Assembly (NCBI GenBank): GCA_001465015.1
Contig: LNEO01000206.1
Coordinates: forward strand, 1-64,000
DNA from: Deltaproteobacteria bacterium Ga0077539
Lineage (GTDB): Bacteria; Myxococcota_A; Polyangia; Polyangiales; Ga0077539
Direction of reading: 5' to 3'
DNA length: 64,000 nt
Positions 1-7,923 of this stretch are shown one piece after another (within the stretch, counting starts at the first letter, position 1; each line of letters begins with the position of its first letter). Under the pieces are notes generated by a model that worked only from the letters and a program-made list of their open reading frames with translations, was not told the DNA's origin and did no database searches. A program made the position numbers and the translations under genes.

Positions 1-99
1 GGGGCCGCCGCGCGGCTCGATGTCAACCGTCGTTTCGTCGCTCGATTTGCAACTCCAAGTCGCTGTTTGTGTCGTGGAGTTTTCGGCGCCTATGGGGGC

Positions 100-834
100 T
101 CAATCCGAGAGCAGCCAGTCCATCAAGCCGATCCCGGCGGCGAGGACGATGAGGTCGTAGGCCACGAGGAGCTTGATCCACTGCGCGAAATCCGCGGTCT
201 TTCCGTCGTACACGTCGCGCGTGGCGACCGCGCCTGCGAGCAGCGCGGGCGAGGTCAACGGGTACAGCACCACGGCGAGCAAGAGGTCGCGCGCGCGAGT
301 GCGGACGGTCATCGCGCCGAACAGCGTCCCCGCGAGGACGAAGCCGACCGTGCCGAGCGCGAGAAGAAGCGCGCTCGCCAACAAGTGGTCGAAGAGCGGC
401 GCGTGCAGCAACAGCGCGACCAGCGGCGCCACGACCGAGAGCGTGATGCTCGTAAACGCCAGCGATCCGAGCGCTTTTCCGAGAAAGACAGACCACGCCG
501 CGATGGGGCTCAAGAGCACGCCGCGGATCGCGCCGTTCTCGCGCTCGCGCGACCAGGTGCGAGAGAGCCCCAGCGTTCCTGCGAACGCGAGCACGATCCA
601 GAGCACGCCCGGCGCGATCTTGCGCCCGGTCTCGTCGTCGACGTAGAGCGCCATCGACGAGAGCACCGCGACCAGCGCGGCGAACAGCGTCATGGTGGGG
701 ACGATCTCTCGCGAGCGAAGCTCCGTGCGCACGTCCTTGCGTGCGATGTCGAGCGCGTCGCGGAGACCGAGCCACCAAGGCGAGCCGGTCGAAGTTGCTC
801 TCTGCGGAGTCACTCGATCATCGGACCATCGCAC
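100..834 (-). CDS. ccmB: Heme exporter CcmB-like ABC permease
   Basis: 244-aa membrane protein with about six hydrophobic segments, matching CcmB in length and texture. The N-terminal stretch ALDIARKDVRTELRSRE followed by a helix, and the SRTWSRERENGAIRG loop, are typical of the family. CcmB is the inner-membrane permease that works with the ATPase CcmA in cytochrome c maturation. The predicted start is GTG (834); a second in-frame GTG at 813 is possible. The gene upstream on the same strand (28 bp away) is a CapA-like phosphoesterase, not ccmA. The usual downstream ccmC would lie outside the window; positions 1-99 show no convincing start. The family call is confident, the start less so. Confidence 0.85.
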   Translation of the reverse strand: MRWSDDRVTPQRATSTGSPWWLGLRDALDIARKDVRTELRSREIVPTMTLFAALVAVLSSMALYVDDETGRKIAPGVLWIVLAFAGTLGLSRTWSRERENGAIRGVLLSPIAAWSVFLGKALGSLAFTSITLSVVAPLVALLLHAPLFDHLLASALLLALGTVGFVLAGTLFGAMTVRTRARDLLLAVVLYPLTSPALLAGAVATRDVYDGKTADFAQWIKLLVAYDLIVLAAGIGLMDWLLSD

Positions 835-861
835 GCCGAGGGCCGCTTCGTGAAGGCTGTG

Positions 862-1917
862 TCACGACCGCGCGGGCGGAGTCCTCGCGAGCACCACCTC
901 GAGGGCCCCGTCCCGCTCGGCGAACACCGTACGAAATCGCGCGCTCGCCGAGCGAAGCCGCGCGAACACCGGGGCAGCGCGGGCGGGGGTGGAGGAGGGC
1001 GTGGGCGTTCCCAACCGGCCCTGGAGCACGATGGGGCGGAGGGCGACGCGCGCGACCGGCTGCGACGCGCGCTCGAGCGACAGCTCGAGGATGGCGGACA
1101 AATCCCTGGGCGACGGCTGGTGACCGAACACGAAATTGCCCAGCGAATAGACAATCGGTCGGTCGTGATAGACCTCGACCGACTGCAGCACGTGCGGGTG
1201 GTGCCCGATGATCACGTCCGCGCCCGCGTCGATGAGCCGATGCGCGAGCGCGACCTGTCCGGCCGTGGGCGCCTCGACGAACTCGTGTCCCCAGTGAATC
1301 GACAGCAGCACGACGTCGACGCGGCTCTCGAGGGCGCGCACCGCCTCGATCGCTCTGCGGTCGAGCATCGCCACGCGCGCGCCTGGTCCCGGCGGGTGAT
1401 TGAGCTGCTCGGCCATCGCGAGCACGCCCACGCGAACCCCGCGGATTTCGCGGACGAACGGCTGCCACGCGTCCTCGCTGCTGGCCCCGCCGCCGAGCGC
1501 GACGAGCCCTGCAGAGCGCAGGGCCTGGTGTGTGTCGAGGGCGCCTCGCGCCGAGAAGTCGAAGGCGTGATTGTTGGCCACCGAGCCAATGTCGATGCCC
1601 GCGGACGCGAGCACCGTCGCCGCCGTGGGCGTCGCGCGAATGAGCGGCTGGCCAGGAGCGACCGCCCATCGAGGCTCGGGCGCGTTGGTGATGACGCACT
1701 CGACGTTGGCGAGCGCGAGGTCTGCTCCCGCGAGGATCGAGCGCACCTCACGAAATGGGTCGTATTGGGCCGTTCGAATCGCAGCGTCGACGCGCCACGC
1801 GAGGGCGACGTCGCCCACCGCTGCCACCGTGACGGGAGCGTCTGCGCTCGTCACACGAGCGCTCAGCGTAGTCCCCAGGGCGACCGCTGCGCACGCCATC
1901 GAGAGACGGAATCGCAT
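862..1917 (-). CDS. CapA-family metallophosphoesterase, exported
   Basis: 351 aa with an N-terminal signal peptide (hydrophobic residues about 6-25, Ala-rich cleavage region). The body has the CapA/poly-gamma-glutamate synthesis fold: AVGDVAL near the start, NVECVIT, VANNHAFDFS, SIHWGHEF, GHHPHVLQSVE and YSLGNFVFG. The His/Asp/Asn residues in these motifs are the expected metal ligands of a calcineurin-like phosphoesterase. In characterised systems CapA acts at the cell envelope in anionic polymer synthesis; no capB or capC genes are nearby, so the substrate is unknown. It reads in the same direction as the ccmB-like gene, 28 bp apart, and is divergent from the gene at 1983. Confidence 0.85.
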   Translation of the reverse strand: MRFRLSMACAAVALGTTLSARVTSADAPVTVAAVGDVALAWRVDAAIRTAQYDPFREVRSILAGADLALANVECVITNAPEPRWAVAPGQPLIRATPTAATVLASAGIDIGSVANNHAFDFSARGALDTHQALRSAGLVALGGGASSEDAWQPFVREIRGVRVGVLAMAEQLNHPPGPGARVAMLDRRAIEAVRALESRVDVVLLSIHWGHEFVEAPTAGQVALAHRLIDAGADVIIGHHPHVLQSVEVYHDRPIVYSLGNFVFGHQPSPRDLSAILELSLERASQPVARVALRPIVLQGRLGTPTPSSTPARAAPVFARLRSASARFRTVFAERDGALEVVLARTPPARS

Positions 1918-1982
1918 GACGAGTTGCCGAAGCGTCGCACGATCCAGCTACGCTCGGCCACAAAGCCTCGGAGGGTTCAACG

Positions 1983-3293
1983 ATGGTGACGAAGAGAGCC
2001 GCAGTGAAGAAAGCTGCCGTGAAGAAGGCTGCCGTGAAGAAAGCCGCGGTGAAGAAAGCCGCGGTGAAGACAGCTGCCGTGAAGAAAGCTGCCGTGAAGA
2101 AAGCCGCGGTGAAGAAAGCTGCGGTGAAGAAGGCGGCGAAGCGCGCGGCTCGGCGAGGTCCGCTGCTCGCGAAGGTCACGTGGAAGCTCGAGACGTCCAA
2201 CGACGCGTTCGGAATCTTCGTCAACGCCGAGCAAGCGTGGATGTCCAATGACTCGGGGGACGTTCACGTGTGCAACCTCCGCGGAGAGGTGCAGCGATCA
2301 CTGAAGGTCCCGAGCAGCTCGCGCTGCATCATCGCGGACGAGCACTGGATCTACGCTGGGACGCAAGAGGGGCTCGTCTACGACCTCACGGGCGACGTGG
2401 CGCGCGCGGTGTACCAGGTCGCGCCCGGCTCGGACATTCTCTGGATGGACATCTACCAGGGAAATCTCTGCGTCGCTGACGACGCTGGCGGCATCAGCGT
2501 ATACGACCCGGGCGAGGTTCAGCTCTGGACCTTTCGAGACACCGACGAGAGCTCGATGTGGATGGTCCGCGCGGACGGCGCTGGCGTATACGCGGGCGGA
2601 AGCAAGTCGGTGCGCGCCTTCGACTGGGGCGGCGCGAGTCGTTGGAAGGTGAAGCACCGAGGCGTCCTGTTCGGCGTGCAGACGGCAGATGCTGTGTACG
2701 CGGCGGGCGATGGCGTGACCGGCTTCACGAAGACTGGTGAAAAGCTGGTGCACTGCGACGGAAGAGGCTTTCCTTCGTGCGCGGTGTCGCCAGACGGATC
2801 GAGGATCTTCGGCGGCGACTGGAACGAACAGGTTCACTGCTACGACGAGAAGGGCGAGCTCCAGTGGACGCTCGCGACCGGCTGCGGCTCGGCGCTCTCG
2901 ATGCAGTTTCGCGACGGCGTCCTCTACATCGTGACCGACGAAGGAACGTTGGCCGCGCTCGACGTCTCACCCGCGGCGATCGCGGAGGCTCAGGCGGGCG
3001 CGGTGACGCAAGTGGCCGGCGCGAAGGCGCCCAAGCTCAGCGCTGCCGCCGCGGACACGACGCACCTCGAGAGCACCCGCACGGTGGGCGACGGCGTCTT
3101 GCTCGAGTGCGTCAAGGACGGCTCGAAGCTCAGGGTCCGCGTGCTGAGCGAGGGCTACAAGCGCGATTGGTTCGTGCAGTTTCCGAGGGACATTCGCAAG
3201 GCCGGCGCGAAGTACGTCGTCGACAAGGTGCTCGAGGCCACGCAAGGCGGCTTCTACCGCGTGCTGGGGAACATTCGGTCGCTCGAGGAGTAA
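1983..3293 (+). CDS. Lysine-rich AAVKK-repeat tail fused to a beta-propeller
   Basis: 436 aa. Residues 6-50 are nine near-perfect AAVKK pentapeptides followed by KRAARRG, a histone H1/AlgP-like basic tail. Residues about 60-330 form a PQQ/WD-like propeller with recurring strands such as IYAGTQEGLVYDL, LCVADDAGGISVYD and VYAAGDGVTGF. The last about 75 residues (VRVLSEGYKRDWFVQFPRDI...) look like a separate compact domain. There is no signal peptide, so it is probably cytoplasmic. A strong Shine-Dalgarno (ggaggg) precedes the ATG. The basic tail suggests nucleic-acid or polyanion binding (inference); the propeller suggests a protein scaffold. No named family is assigned. It is divergent from the capA-like gene. 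Confidence 0.8.
   Translation: MVTKRAAVKKAAVKKAAVKKAAVKKAAVKTAAVKKAAVKKAAVKKAAVKKAAKRAARRGPLLAKVTWKLETSNDAFGIFVNAEQAWMSNDSGDVHVCNLRGEVQRSLKVPSSSRCIIADEHWIYAGTQEGLVYDLTGDVARAVYQVAPGSDILWMDIYQGNLCVADDAGGISVYDPGEVQLWTFRDTDESSMWMVRADGAGVYAGGSKSVRAFDWGGASRWKVKHRGVLFGVQTADAVYAAGDGVTGFTKTGEKLVHCDGRGFPSCAVSPDGSRIFGGDWNEQVHCYDEKGELQWTLATGCGSALSMQFRDGVLYIVTDEGTLAALDVSPAAIAEAQAGAVTQVAGAKAPKLSAAAADTTHLESTRTVGDGVLLECVKDGSKLRVRVLSEGYKRDWFVQFPRDIRKAGAKYVVDKVLEATQGGFYRVLGNIRSLEE
1998..2132 (+). repeat. 15-bp tandem repeat array encoding AAVKK
   Basis: Nine copies of a 15-bp unit (variants of gctgccgtgaagaaa) lie in frame in the 5' end of the propeller gene. Codon-level variation between copies (gcc/gcg/gct for Ala; one unit ends Thr instead of Lys) shows some age. 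The array could expand or contract by slippage without breaking frame. Confidence 0.95.
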
Positions 3294-3337
3294 CAGTCCC
3301 ATGAAATCAAGATGGACCGTGTTTCGGGCTCGAGCGG

Positions 3338-4102
3338 TCACTCTTTGTAGCTGGGCGAGACGCGGTCGAGCTTGCGCTTGAGCGCCGGCCACACGAGGCT
3401 CTCGCTCGTCGCGGCCAGGCCCATCTTGCCCAAGAACGCGTTCTTCATGAGCACCTCGGGCGCCGAGGGATAGACCTCTTTGGCCGACGAGAGCGTGCGG
3501 ACCTGCATCGAGCACGCCCTCTCGAGAAAGTACATCCGCGTAAACGCCGCGCCGACGGTCTCTCCGACGGTGAGCGTCCCGTGGTTGCGAAGGATCATCA
3601 CCGAGCTCTCGCCGAGGTCGTTTTGCAGCCTGGGTCGCTCGTCGTGGTCGAACGCGACGCCCTCGTAGTCGTGGTAGCTGACGTCGCCGAGCACGAGCTG
3701 CGCGGTCTGGTTGAGGGGTAGCAGTCCCTCTTTGGAAGAGGCGACCGCTGTCCCGTCGAGGGTGTGCAGGTGCATGACGCACTGGGCGTCTTCGCGCTTC
3801 TCGTGGACCGCCGAGTGAATCGTGAATCCCGCAGGATTCACTGGCCATCCAGTGTCCAGGATCACGTTGGCCTCGAGGTCGATCTTCACGAGGCTCGACG
3901 CGGTGATCTCGTCGAAGAGCATCCCGTACGGGTTGATGAGAAAATGGTGGTCGCTCTCGGGCACGCGCGCCGAGATGTGCGTAAACACCAGGTCGTCCCA
4001 GCCAAAGAGGTTGACCAAACGATACGCGGCCGCGAGGTCTGTCCTGACCTTCCACTCGGCGTCGCTCACCTGCCCGCGGATGCTCTTGTCGGTGCCTGTC
4101 AT
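3338..4102 (-). CDS. Class II aldolase/adducin family protein
   Basis: 254 aa starting at MTGTDKSIRG. The long upstream extension in the ORF track is antisense to the neighbouring hydrolase gene and is rejected. Family motifs are clear: VFTHISARVPE, FLINPYGMLFDEIT, the zinc-binding HLHTLDG, and the distal LRNHGTLTVG. Members include fuculose-phosphate and ribulose-phosphate aldolases; this form resembles the broad aldolase/adducin group used for small hydroxy-acid or sugar substrates, so the substrate cannot be named. It is divergent from the alpha/beta hydrolase gene at 4193, with 90 bp between starts. Confidence 0.87.
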   Translation of the reverse strand: MTGTDKSIRGQVSDAEWKVRTDLAAAYRLVNLFGWDDLVFTHISARVPESDHHFLINPYGMLFDEITASSLVKIDLEANVILDTGWPVNPAGFTIHSAVHEKREDAQCVMHLHTLDGTAVASSKEGLLPLNQTAQLVLGDVSYHDYEGVAFDHDERPRLQNDLGESSVMILRNHGTLTVGETVGAAFTRMYFLERACSMQVRTLSSAKEVYPSAPEVLMKNAFLGKMGLAATSESLVWPALKRKLDRVSPSYKE

Positions 4103-4192
4103 GCGCCGAACGATGCCACAAGCGCAGCGGGATCGGCGATAGCTTCGAGAGCAGTCTTCACCGTCGCGATCCGCGGTACGTTCGCGGTCGTC

Positions 4193-5284
4193 ATGCTGAG
4201 GTTGGCAAGGTGGCTGGGGCCGTGGACGCCCGCAACGCAGGCTCCGACCGACGACGAGGTCATCCGCGAAGAGCGCGTGCTCGCGCCCTCGCGCGAGGGA
4301 GAGCGCCCCATGCGGGTGTGGGCCTATCGCCCCGCGAAGGGCGCTCCGCACGGGTCGCTGTTGCTCTTGCACGGGCTGCATTACCTCGGGCCGTCGGACC
4401 CGAGGATGGACAGGTTTTCGAGGATCCTCGCGGCGTCGGGGGCGCTCGTGTGGGCGCCGTTCATTCCGGATTTCGAGCGGCTGGTGCTGGCGCCGACGGT
4501 GTTTCGCGACTGCGAGCGGGCGCTGGACGCGCTGCTCGCGTACGACAGGCGACCGCCGGATCGCGCGCCGGGCGTGATGAGCATCTCGTTTGGCTCGCTG
4601 CCGGCGCTGCACCTGGCTTCGAATCGAGAGCACAGTTTCAAGTTGTCTTCGCTGGTGCTCTTCGGCGGCTACGCGGACCTCGGGGACACGATGCGCTTCG
4701 CGCTCGAAGGCGAGCCGGGGCGGCTGCACGACCCGTACAACCGGCCGGTGGTGTTCATGAACCTCGTCGACCACCTGGGCGAAGCGCTGCCCCAGGATCG
4801 ATCGCCGCTCATGGAGGCGTGGCGCGCGTACATCGATCGCACCTGGGGAAGGCCCCAGCTCAAGAGCGATCCTGCCGCCGGCGAGGCGATCGCGCGCGAG
4901 TTTGCGGACAAGCTGGACCCCGTGTGGCGCTCGGTCTTTCTTCGCACGGCCGGCGTCGAGCCAGGGATGATGGACGTGTTCGAGACGGCGTGGGCGAGGG
5001 GACGAGACCGGCTCGCGTGGCTCGATCCAACGGAGAAGATGCGGTCGGTTCGCGTGCCGACCTACGTCTTGCACGGCGCGGACGACGACGTGATCCCGCA
5101 CCGGCACGCGCGGATGTTCGAGCGGCAGCTCCCGCGCGAGCACCTTCGCGGCGTGCACGTGACCGGGCTCTACGGGCACACGGGCGCGGCGGCGCCCCCG
5201 TGGAAGAGCGCGCGGCAGATCGTGGGCGAGGTCGCGACGATGATCGGCGCGCTGCGGGCGATCGATCGCGCCTCGCGTGGGTGA
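4193..5284 (+). CDS. Alpha/beta hydrolase
   Basis: 363 aa from MLRLARWLGP; the longer ORF upstream overlaps the divergent aldolase gene and is not used. It has a hydrolase core: LLLLHGLHYLGPSDP (oxyanion region), SISFGSLPALHLAS (nucleophile elbow of the GxSxG type, here SFGS), and HGADDDVIPHRHA with the Asp and the later GLYGHTG His. The fold is clear but the elbow is atypical, so catalytic competence is uncertain. It is cytoplasmic, with at most a short hydrophobic N-terminus. The following DUF4230 gene begins 27 bp downstream, so the two may be co-transcribed. Confidence 0.78.
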   Translation: MLRLARWLGPWTPATQAPTDDEVIREERVLAPSREGERPMRVWAYRPAKGAPHGSLLLLHGLHYLGPSDPRMDRFSRILAASGALVWAPFIPDFERLVLAPTVFRDCERALDALLAYDRRPPDRAPGVMSISFGSLPALHLASNREHSFKLSSLVLFGGYADLGDTMRFALEGEPGRLHDPYNRPVVFMNLVDHLGEALPQDRSPLMEAWRAYIDRTWGRPQLKSDPAAGEAIAREFADKLDPVWRSVFLRTAGVEPGMMDVFETAWARGRDRLAWLDPTEKMRSVRVPTYVLHGADDDVIPHRHARMFERQLPREHLRGVHVTGLYGHTGAAAPPWKSARQIVGEVATMIGALRAIDRASRG

Positions 5285-5311
5285 GCGCTTGTTGCTAACA
5301 CCCATACGAGA

Positions 5312-6055
5312 GTGAGCGACGCGCAGCCACAGAGCACAGGCGACACGATCGAGGTCGAGCGGGCAGCTCCGCGATCGAGCGCGGCGGTCGCGACGACGAA
5401 GCCGGCGGTCGCGGCGAAGGTTCCGTGGGGTTGGATCGCGGTCGTGGCGTGTACGGCGATCGTGTGCGCGACGACCCTGGGGGTGGTGCGGTCCGTTCGG
5501 GGGGCTGTTTCACAGGCGAGCACGACGAGGACCGTGGTGCGCTCGGGGCCCGACGTGGTCGTGGCGATTCGCGCGCTCGCGCGGATGGAGACCGTGAGCT
5601 TTCACATGGAGCGCGTGATCGAGCTCACCGACGAGCAGACGCACTTGTTCGGATTGGTCGACGCCAACGACAAGATCTTGCTGGTCGCGGCGGCGACCAT
5701 CACCGCTGGCGTGGATCTGACGAAGCTCCTCCCGGGCGACATCGAGACCGATTGGGAGCACAAGCGCGTGCGGATCACGCTTCCTTCGGTCGAGCTGTTT
5801 CACGCCTCGCTCGACAACGCGCGGACGCGCACCTACCGACGAGACACCGACGCGCTGGCGGTGCGCTCGGAGGACCTCGAGACCCGAGCGCGTCAGGAGG
5901 CCGAGCGAGCCATGCGCGCCGCGGCCCTGCAGGGGGGATTGCTCACGAGAGGCCGTGAAAACGCCGAGCGATCGCTGCGCGCGATGCTCGGGTCGCTCGG
6001 GTTTACGTCGATCGAGCTGCGATGGAGAGACCCGGTCGCGAACGAGCGACAGTGA
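5312..6055 (+). CDS. DUF4230 membrane-anchored protein
   Basis: 247 aa from a GTG codon. There is a single transmembrane helix at about residues 38-58 (WGWIAVVACTAIVCATTLGV). An extracytoplasmic domain follows with ALARMETVSFHMERVIEL, KILLVAAATITAGVDLTKL and ITLPSVELFHASLD, which are hallmarks of DUF4230. The family is widespread but functionally uncharacterised. A basic/acidic helical C-terminal segment follows the domain. It sits 27 bp after the hydrolase gene in the same direction. Confidence 0.8.
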   Translation: MSDAQPQSTGDTIEVERAAPRSSAAVATTKPAVAAKVPWGWIAVVACTAIVCATTLGVVRSVRGAVSQASTTRTVVRSGPDVVVAIRALARMETVSFHMERVIELTDEQTHLFGLVDANDKILLVAAATITAGVDLTKLLPGDIETDWEHKRVRITLPSVELFHASLDNARTRTYRRDTDALAVRSEDLETRARQEAERAMRAAALQGGLLTRGRENAERSLRAMLGSLGFTSIELRWRDPVANERQ

Positions 6056-6220
6056 GCGGGCGCGCTGTCGTAGAGGGGGCGAACGGGCCATAGGCGTCGG
6101 CCGAGCCCGTCTGTGAATTCCCACGCGAAACCGCGTACGGCCCGCAACTCGGCGCTCGCCCGCGCGTCGCCGACCCACGATGGAGCGCAACTGTGCGATG
6201 CTCGCTGCGCTCTCAACACA

Positions 6221-7606
6221 ATGGCATCGAGACGCATCGACGTGCGCGCCGTCAGCAAGGACCCGACCGGACAGGTCCTGCGCGCTTTGTACGCGTACGC
6301 GTCGCCCGACGCGGGCGCTCCCTGCACGATCGAGCACGACGGTCGCTCGATCGCCGCCCGCGAGGGTGAGCCGATCGCTCTCTCGCTGCTCGGCGCAGGG
6401 GTCGACACCCTCTCGCGCAGCGTGAAGTTTCACCGGCCCCGAGGCCCGATGTGCCTCCGCGGAAACTGCGAGGGCTGCCTCGTCCGGGTCGACGGAGAGC
6501 CCAATCGCATGGCGTGCGCGGCGCCCGCGCGAGACGGGCGCGAGGTGCGGTCGCAAAACTCCTTTCCGAGCGCGCAGCTCGATGTGCTGCGGGTGACGGA
6601 CTGGTTCTTTCCGAAGCAGTTCGATCACCATCACTTGATGGTGCGCTACGGCACGACCATCAACGAGGTGATGCAGAGCTTCGCCCGCAAAATGGCGGGT
6701 CTGGGGACGTTGCCAGAGCGACCCGCCGAGGCTCCGCTGCCCGAGGAGATCGACTGCGACGCGCTCGTCGTGGGCCTCGGGCCCGTAGGGCTCTCGGTCG
6801 CGCTCGCGCTCGCGGGCGAGGGGCTCTCTGTGTGCGCGGTCGAAGAAGAGCCCTTCGCCGGCGGCCTCGTGCGCGACTCGTTGCAATGGCACTCGCGCGA
6901 CGGCGAGCGACTGTGCGGCGCCGAGGCGAGCGACCGAGACCTCGCGAAGCTCCGCGCCGCCGGCGTTTCGGTGCGACTGTCCGCCAGCGCCTGCGCCACC
7001 TTCGACGACGGAACGATCGTGATCCAGAGCGACCGCGCCCTCTGGGTCCGCGCGAAGGCGAGGGTCTTCACCAACGGCTGCCACGAGTCCGTGGGCGCGT
7101 TTGGCGACAACGATCTGCCGGGCGTCTACACGGCGCGCGCCGCGGCGAGGGCGCTGCGATACGGCGTTCGCGTGGGCGAGAGCGTGCTCGTGTGCGGCGA
7201 CGAGGACCCCGCGCTGGACGCGCTCTCCGACGCGCTCTCCGCGGTGGGCGCGAAGGTTCATCGGTTGACCGAAGGCGAGCGGCTCTTGGAGGCGACGGGG
7301 TCCAGCTCGGTGAGCGGCGCCCTGGTGGGCCGAGACGAGCGGAGCGCTCACAAAATCAAGTGCGACGCGATCGTCGCGTCCACCTCGCGGACGCCGGCCT
7401 TCGAGCTGGCGGGGCAGGCGGGGGTCGAGGCCGCGCAGGACCTCGATCGTCAGTGCTTCGCGTCGTGGGCGGACGAGCTCGGTCGAACGCAGCGAAGCGA
7501 CGTGTTCGTCGCCGGGAGCGTGGCGCACGGCGGCCGCTCGCCGGTGCGCGAGAGCGCGGTCGCCCGGTCGGTTCGCGACTACGTCACGAAGGGAAGAGTG
7601 CGATGA
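6221..7606 (+). CDS. [2Fe-2S]/FAD oxidoreductase, HcnA-HcnB / SoxA N-terminal type
   Basis: 461 aa from MASRRIDVRA; the ORF track starts further upstream at a GTG without family similarity. Residues about 35-105 are a Fer2_4 ferredoxin domain with cysteines C78-x4-C83-x2-C86-x12-C99. From about 175 there is a FAD/NAD domain (VVGLGPVGLSVALALAGEG) and NDLPGVYTARAAARAL typical of HcnB/OoxA and sarcosine oxidase alpha. It lacks the C-terminal aminomethyltransferase domain of full-length SoxA. It overlaps the next gene by 4 bp (ATGA). Together with the next two genes it should form a dehydrogenase/oxidase acting on an amine, imino acid or amino-acid derivative; the exact substrate is not readable. 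Confidence 0.82.
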   Translation: MASRRIDVRAVSKDPTGQVLRALYAYASPDAGAPCTIEHDGRSIAAREGEPIALSLLGAGVDTLSRSVKFHRPRGPMCLRGNCEGCLVRVDGEPNRMACAAPARDGREVRSQNSFPSAQLDVLRVTDWFFPKQFDHHHLMVRYGTTINEVMQSFARKMAGLGTLPERPAEAPLPEEIDCDALVVGLGPVGLSVALALAGEGLSVCAVEEEPFAGGLVRDSLQWHSRDGERLCGAEASDRDLAKLRAAGVSVRLSASACATFDDGTIVIQSDRALWVRAKARVFTNGCHESVGAFGDNDLPGVYTARAAARALRYGVRVGESVLVCGDEDPALDALSDALSAVGAKVHRLTEGERLLEATGSSSVSGALVGRDERSAHKIKCDAIVASTSRTPAFELAGQAGVEAAQDLDRQCFASWADELGRTQRSDVFVAGSVAHGGRSPVRESAVARSVRDYVTKGRVR

Positions 7607-7923
7607 GCGCGAAGGTGCTTCTCTGCCGCTGCGAGGACGTGACCCTGGCCGAGGTCGAGCACGCGATCGAGTCGGGCCAGCACGACATCGAGTCGCTCAA
7701 GCGCTTCACGGGCTTCGGCACCGGGTGGTGTCAGGGCAAACAGTGCTTGATTGCGTGTGCGCGCGTGCTGGCCGCGCGGGTCGGAGAGCTGCCGCTCGCG
7801 CCGGTGACGCCGCGGCCTCCTGTGCACCCGATGCCGCTCGGCATGCTCGCGTCCCTCGGCGACGCGGTGAGCGTCGATCGGGTCGCCAGCGAACGAGCGA
7901 GCGAAGACGAGGGCGAGCGATGA
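7603..7923 (+). CDS. BFD-type [2Fe-2S] subunit
   Basis: 106 aa. Cysteines C8-x-C10-x32-C43-x4-C48 (LLCRCEDVT ... GWCQGKQC) match the bacterioferritin-associated ferredoxin-like Fer2_BFD domain, which in HcnB/OoxA/SoxA proteins is normally fused after the FAD domain. Here it is encoded separately, with 4-bp ATGA overlaps on both sides. The C-terminal third is Pro/Arg/Glu-rich and unconserved in appearance. It probably relays electrons between the two flavoprotein subunits. Confidence 0.82.
   Translation: MSAKVLLCRCEDVTLAEVEHAIESGQHDIESLKRFTGFGTGWCQGKQCLIACARVLAARVGELPLAPVTPRPPVHPMPLGMLASLGDAVSVDRVASERASEDEGER

Noticed and set aside
1-99. Start of a ccmC gene upstream of the window edge on the minus strand
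   Set aside because: Only a TTG and a few codons are visible; not enough to support a gene.
67-1989. 640-aa plus-strand ORF across the ccmB and capA-like genes
   Set aside because: Arg/Glu/His-rich translation with no domain; antisense shadow of two clear minus-strand genes.
1998-2132. Short regular repeats resembling a CRISPR or satellite
   Set aside because: 15-bp in-frame coding units with no spacers; encodes AAVKK.
4103-5305. N-terminal 400-residue extension of the aldolase ORF (3338..5305)
   Set aside because: Antisense to the alpha/beta hydrolase; conserved aldolase sequence begins at 4102.
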